Shown one piece after another: positions 60,836 to 64,000 of a stretch of DNA of 64,000 bases (the first letter of the stretch is position 1; every line of letters starts with the position of its first letter). The DNA is from Thiovibrio frasassiensis (GTDB lineage Bacteria > Desulfobacterota > Desulfobulbia > Desulfobulbales > Desulfurivibrionaceae). Position numbers and translations under genes: made by a program. The stretch lies in contig NZ_JAPHEH010000001.1 in NCBI RefSeq assembly GCF_029607905.1, positions 1,145,530-1,209,529 of the forward strand, given 5' to 3'. Below the pieces are notes generated by a model. That model did no database searches. It worked only from the letters and a program-made list of their open reading frames with translations, and was not told where the DNA came from.

Positions 60836-61713
60836 TATACCACCTCGGTTCCGACACCCTGCTGGGTGAACATCTCAAGCAAAATAGCGTGCTCCACCCG
60901 CCCGTCCACGATATGCGCCTTGCCGACCCCTGCCCGGACCACGCCCTGGCAGCATTTGACCTTGGGAATCATGCCGCCGCCAATGACCCCGTCCTTGATA
61001 TATTGATCGGCTGCATCGCAGCTCATGGAGGAGATGAGGGTGCCCTCCTTGTCCAAAACCCCGGCCACGTCGGTGAGCAGGATGAGTTTTTCCGCCTTGA
61101 GATGGGTGGCGATGGCCCCGGCCACGAGATCGGCATTGATATTGTAAGCCTGCCCGTCTTCCCCTACTCCGACCGGGGCGATGACCGGGATGAAGTCCTG
61201 GGCGTCCAGGGTGTGCAGGATCTGCGGGTTGACCGTGGTCACCTCCCCTACCCTGCCGATGTCGATGATTTCCGGCGGGGTGTTTTCGGCCTGGGGTTTC
61301 ATGATCTGCATCTTCTTTGCCTTGATCAGGTCACCGTCCCGGCCGGAAAGACCGACCGCCTTGCCTCCGTGGAAATTGATCAGGCCGACGATCTCCTTGT
61401 TCACCTTGCCCACCAAGACCATTTCCACCACATCCATGGTTTCGCCGTCGGTGATCCGCATGCCCTGAACATAATCGCTCTTGATGTTCATCTTGTTCAG
61501 GAATTTGTTGATCTGCGGGCCGCCGCCATGCACCACCACCGGGTTGATGCCGACGTACTTCATCAGAATGATGTCAAGGGCGAAGCTCTTTTTCAACTCC
61601 TCATCCACCATGGCGTGGCCGCCATATTTGATGACCACGGTTTTGCCGTAGAACTTCTTGATATAGGGCAAGGACTCGATGAGGGTTTTGGCTTTTTCGA
61701 TACCTGTGAGCAT
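60835..61713 (-). CDS. argB: Acetylglutamate kinase
   Basis: ATG 61713 gives 292 residues; the longer frame has no similarity to the family. The protein shows [26 protein letters not shown] and [11 protein letters not shown]. An N-terminal helix ([20 protein letters not shown]) is present as in arginine-inhibited hexameric forms, so feedback control by arginine is likely. Confidence 0.94.
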   Translation of the reverse strand: MLTGIEKAKTLIESLPYIKKFYGKTVVIKYGGHAMVDEELKKSFALDIILMKYVGINPVVVHGGGPQINKFLNKMNIKSDYVQGMRITDGETMDVVEMVLVGKVNKEIVGLINFHGGKAVGLSGRDGDLIKAKKMQIMKPQAENTPPEIIDIGRVGEVTTVNPQILHTLDAQDFIPVIAPVGVGEDGQAYNINADLVAGAIATHLKAEKLILLTDVAGVLDKEGTLISSMSCDAADQYIKDGVIGGGMIPKVKCCQGVVRAGVGKAHIVDGRVEHAILLEMFTQQGVGTEVV

Positions 61714-61939
61714 GGCAGTCTGTCTGTAGAAGTTGAATGGTCGGGGCGGCTCTTTTCGGGGAAAAGGCGCCGTATTGTCCTGATAGTGCGCAAAACATAT
61801 ACCGTCCGCGTCAATCTGTAAAGAAGATAGGCGGGCAAAAAAACAGGGGGTCTCTTCCGGCAAAGCGATTGCCGAGAAACCTCGATGCTGGTATCCTTAT
61901 TTTTCAGAGTCCATCAGCAGAAAAGGAAACTAAAAAAGT

Positions 61940-62503
61940 ATGAACCCTTTGCCCCGTTTTTTATGCCGACTTGTGATCCTGTGTCCCTTTCTGGTTGCCG
62001 GTCCAGGCCTGGCCGCGCCAGCTTCCAACCCTGCGACCGCCAAACCGCCGATTCATATTGAGGCGGATAGGATGGTTTCGCTGAAAGACGATAACGCGGT
62101 TCTTTTTTCCGGAAACGTCGATGCCAAGCAGGGCCAGTTGGTGATCCGCGCCGCGGAAATGACGGTGTACTATCTTTCCAGCGAAGAAAAAGCCAGCAGG
62201 CCCCAGAGCGAGGAGCGGAGTCTGAAGAAGCTTTTTGCCTCGGGCAATGTGGAAATCCAGAATGAGGGGATGACCGGCACCGGCGACAAAATGGAGTACT
62301 ATGAAGCCGAGCGCAAAATGATTCTCATCGGCAACAGCAAGGTCTGGCAGGACAACAACCTCGTTACCGGCCATACCGTTGTCGTGTTTCTCGACCAGGG
62401 CAAGAGCATCGCCGAGCGGGGCGAGAAGAAGGGCGAGCGGGTCAAGGCCTTTTTCTATCCCGGCGGCCAAGGCCCGGAGAAAGAAGGGAAGAGTGCAAAG
62501 TGA
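61940..62503 (+). CDS. lptA: LptA, periplasmic LPS transport protein
   Basis: The 187-residue protein has a signal peptide (LVILCPFLVAGPGLAAP) and an OstA-like beta-jellyroll: IHIEADRMVSLKDDNAVLFSGNV, MEYYEAERKMILIGNSKVWQD and GHTVVVFLD. It bridges the periplasm in LPS export. It is divergent from argB and followed by lptB and rpoN, the usual order. Confidence 0.9.
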   Translation: MNPLPRFLCRLVILCPFLVAGPGLAAPASNPATAKPPIHIEADRMVSLKDDNAVLFSGNVDAKQGQLVIRAAEMTVYYLSSEEKASRPQSEERSLKKLFASGNVEIQNEGMTGTGDKMEYYEAERKMILIGNSKVWQDNNLVTGHTVVVFLDQGKSIAERGEKKGERVKAFFYPGGQGPEKEGKSAK

Positions 62504-62618
62504 AGAGTGCACAATCAACAGACTACCCCATGCGCACTGTCGGTTGTGCGGGACCCTCGTTATTTTTTAACTTTTCCTTCTTAACTTTTCCTTGCTCATT
62601 ATTCCCCCGGAGGCTTCC

Positions 62619-63341
62619 GTGTCTGTTCTAGAAACAAAAGATATTGTCAAACGGTATAAGGCCCGGACGGTTGTCGACGGGATCAGTCTGCGGGTTGAAA
62701 CCGGCACGGTGGTCGGGTTGCTCGGGCCAAACGGCGCCGGGAAAACCACCACCTTCTATGCCATTGCCGGCTTTGTCCGGCCGGATGCCGGCGTTATCCT
62801 GCTGGACGGGGAGGATATCACCGATCTGCCCATCCACCAGCGGGCCGGCAGAGGACTTTCCTATCTGCCCCAGGAATCTTCGGTTTTTAAAAAACTCACC
62901 GTGGAAGAAAATGTCCGCATCGTCCTGGAGCCGCTTGGCCTTGGTAAGGCCGAGATCAACAGCCGGGTGGGCCAGCTCATGGAAGATCTGAAGATCTCCC
63001 ATTTGGCCGGCAACCGGGGGCATTCGCTCTCCGGAGGCGAACGCCGCCGGGTGGAGATCATGCGGGCCCTGGCTACGAATCCGCATTTTATTCTCCTGGA
63101 TGAGCCGTTTGCCGGCATCGATCCGTTATCGGTGGCCGATCTGCAGCAGATCATCGGGAATCTGAAAACCCGCGGCCTGGGGGTGCTCATCTCCGATCAC
63201 AATGTCCGGGAAACCCTTTCCGTCTGCGATCAGGCCTATATCGTCAGCCAGGGCAAGATCCTCATCCATGGCGGCGCCGATGAGATTGTCGGCAGTGAGG
63301 AAGCCCGGCGGATGTATCTCGGTGAAAACTTCACCTTGTAG
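62619..63341 (+). CDS. lptB: LptB, LPS export ABC transporter ATPase
   Basis: GTG 62619 is chosen because CGGAGG stands 5 bp upstream; 240 residues. Walker A is GPNGAGKTT, the signature LSGGERRR and Walker B FILLDEPFAGID. Residues YLPQESSVFKKLTVEEN are typical for LptB. It powers LPS extraction with LptFG. Confidence 0.95.
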   Translation: MSVLETKDIVKRYKARTVVDGISLRVETGTVVGLLGPNGAGKTTTFYAIAGFVRPDAGVILLDGEDITDLPIHQRAGRGLSYLPQESSVFKKLTVEENVRIVLEPLGLGKAEINSRVGQLMEDLKISHLAGNRGHSLSGGERRRVEIMRALATNPHFILLDEPFAGIDPLSVADLQQIIGNLKTRGLGVLISDHNVRETLSVCDQAYIVSQGKILIHGGADEIVGSEEARRMYLGENFTL

Positions 63342-63682
63342 TAACCGTTCAGCAGCACCGCATCCGCGTCGCAGTCTCGCTCGCTTAGCTTTCATCGGCC
63401 GGCTCATGTGCAATAGCCACTTCGCAGGCCTCTTTGTCGGACACTTCTGCCGACACTTGACACGCGCATCTGCGGCAGCAGCGAAGCGGCGCGGCTGGTT
63501 TTTGGTGCCTTGTGGAATGATTTCTTCCTGACAGCCATCGCAACAAAATACCCTTTCTTTCTTCGTTCCCTTAAATTCTTCTTGCAAAAACCTTGCCGTC
63601 ATGGAGTATTATACTCACACAAGGGCCGCGCAATCCCGCGCCGCACCCTGTGTGTCTTTTGCAGTAAAGGATTTCGGCGAAC
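63342..63682. other. Intergenic region between lptB and rpoN
   Basis: No ORF with support on either strand. A small dyad (TGTCGG/CCGACA) lies near 63436-63455 and AT-rich promoter-like text (TTGCAA, then TATTAT) near 63582-63613, which may serve rpoN. Confidence 0.4.
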
Positions 63683-64000
63683 ATGGCTCTTGAACTGAGA
63701 CAGCAACTGAAACTCAGCCAGCAACTGGTGATGACCCCCCAGTTGCAGCAGGCGATCAAGTTGCTGCAGCTTTCCCGGCTTGAGCTTGCCGAAACCATCC
63801 AGCAGGAAATCGAGATCAACCCGGTGCTGGAAGAAGCGACGGACACCCAGGATCAGGGCGAGGCAGAGCATGAAGGCAATGGCCCGGATCAGATGGACAT
63901 TGCCGTGGTCGAGCCGGAACGGACCACCGAGGTCCAGATGGAAAACGACTCTTCCTTGCGGGAGATCGACTGGGAAAATTACAGCAACGAATATGAAAGC
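63683..64000 (+). CDS. rpoN: RNA polymerase sigma-54 factor, N-terminal part (runs off window)
   Basis: From ATG 63683 (AAAGGA upstream) 106 codons are present. The sigma-54 region I reads ALELRQQLKLSQQLVMTPQL then QQAIKLLQLSRLELAETIQQ, the activator-contact helix; the acidic region II follows. Its partner activator may include the regulator at 21270. The gene continues beyond the window. Confidence 0.94.
   Translation, partial: MALELRQQLKLSQQLVMTPQLQQAIKLLQLSRLELAETIQQEIEINPVLEEATDTQDQGEAEHEGNGPDQMDIAVVEPERTTEVQMENDSSLREIDWENYSNEYES

Overview
The window comes from a GC-rich anaerobic bacterium that uses sulfur compounds, most likely a Desulfobacterota member of the Desulfobulbales kind; I cannot name the species. 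The main evidence is a complete dsrMKJOP operon headed by an RsbRD-domain gene, a gene order typical of sulfate reducers. A full periplasmic nitrate reductase operon (napFDAGHBC), a decaheme cytochrome/porin pair (MtrA/MtrB type) and many c-type hemes point to flexible anaerobic respiration, possibly including nitrate reduction and electron transfer across the outer membrane.

Layout. 0-2.1 kb: a cysteine synthase fused in frame to a cysteinyl-tRNA synthetase-like domain, cut by the window edge. 2.3-8.1 kb: dsrP, O, J, K, M and the RsbRD gene, all on the minus strand. 8.2-15 kb: a metallo-beta-lactamase-fold protein, an HDOD protein, a HisA of the eukaryotic (His6) type, a P-loop ATPase and an EF-G resembling mitochondrial EF-G1. 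15-22.7 kb: mtrB and mtrA, then a divergent PhnD-like lipoprotein, a sensor kinase with a periplasmic heme motif, and a sigma-54 response regulator, behind a good sigma-54 promoter. 22.7-34.2 kb: an MFS transporter, a TonB receptor with a YfiR-like partner, tRNA-Phe, pcm, an MtaD-type deaminase, a PilZ protein and a frameshifted hybrid histidine kinase. 34.5-41.0 kb: the nap operon. 41.26-47.66 kb: a 6.4-kb integrated element. 47.6-61.7 kb: tRNA-Leu, pgsA, a lytic transglycosylase, a transaldolase-like aldolase, folK, and a long minus-strand run of lysine (dapB, dapA, dapF, lysA) and arginine (argH, G, F, D, B) genes. 61.9-64 kb: lptA, lptB and the start of rpoN.

The most interesting region is the integrated element. 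It sits at the 3' end of tRNA-Leu(CAA), has a degenerate copy of the tRNA end at its far side, appears to have displaced the tRNA's original terminator by 6.4 kb and to supply its own, and has short repeats (TTTACCCGTTA) at both ends that look like integrase arm sites. It encodes a P4-type integrase, an AlpA-like regulator behind a repeat array, small unknown proteins, a lipoprotein, and a 423-residue protein with recognisable motifs A, B and C of the family-A polymerase / T7 RNA polymerase superfamily but an Asn in place of the motif-B Tyr. That protein is the best candidate here for something undescribed.

A second theme is regulation by sigma-54: the PhnD-like/heme-kinase/regulator operon has its own -24/-12 promoter with paired TGGCCA sites about 100 bp upstream, beside the divergent mtrAB genes, and rpoN itself begins at the end of the window. 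All statements rest on reading the sequence; no database search was run.
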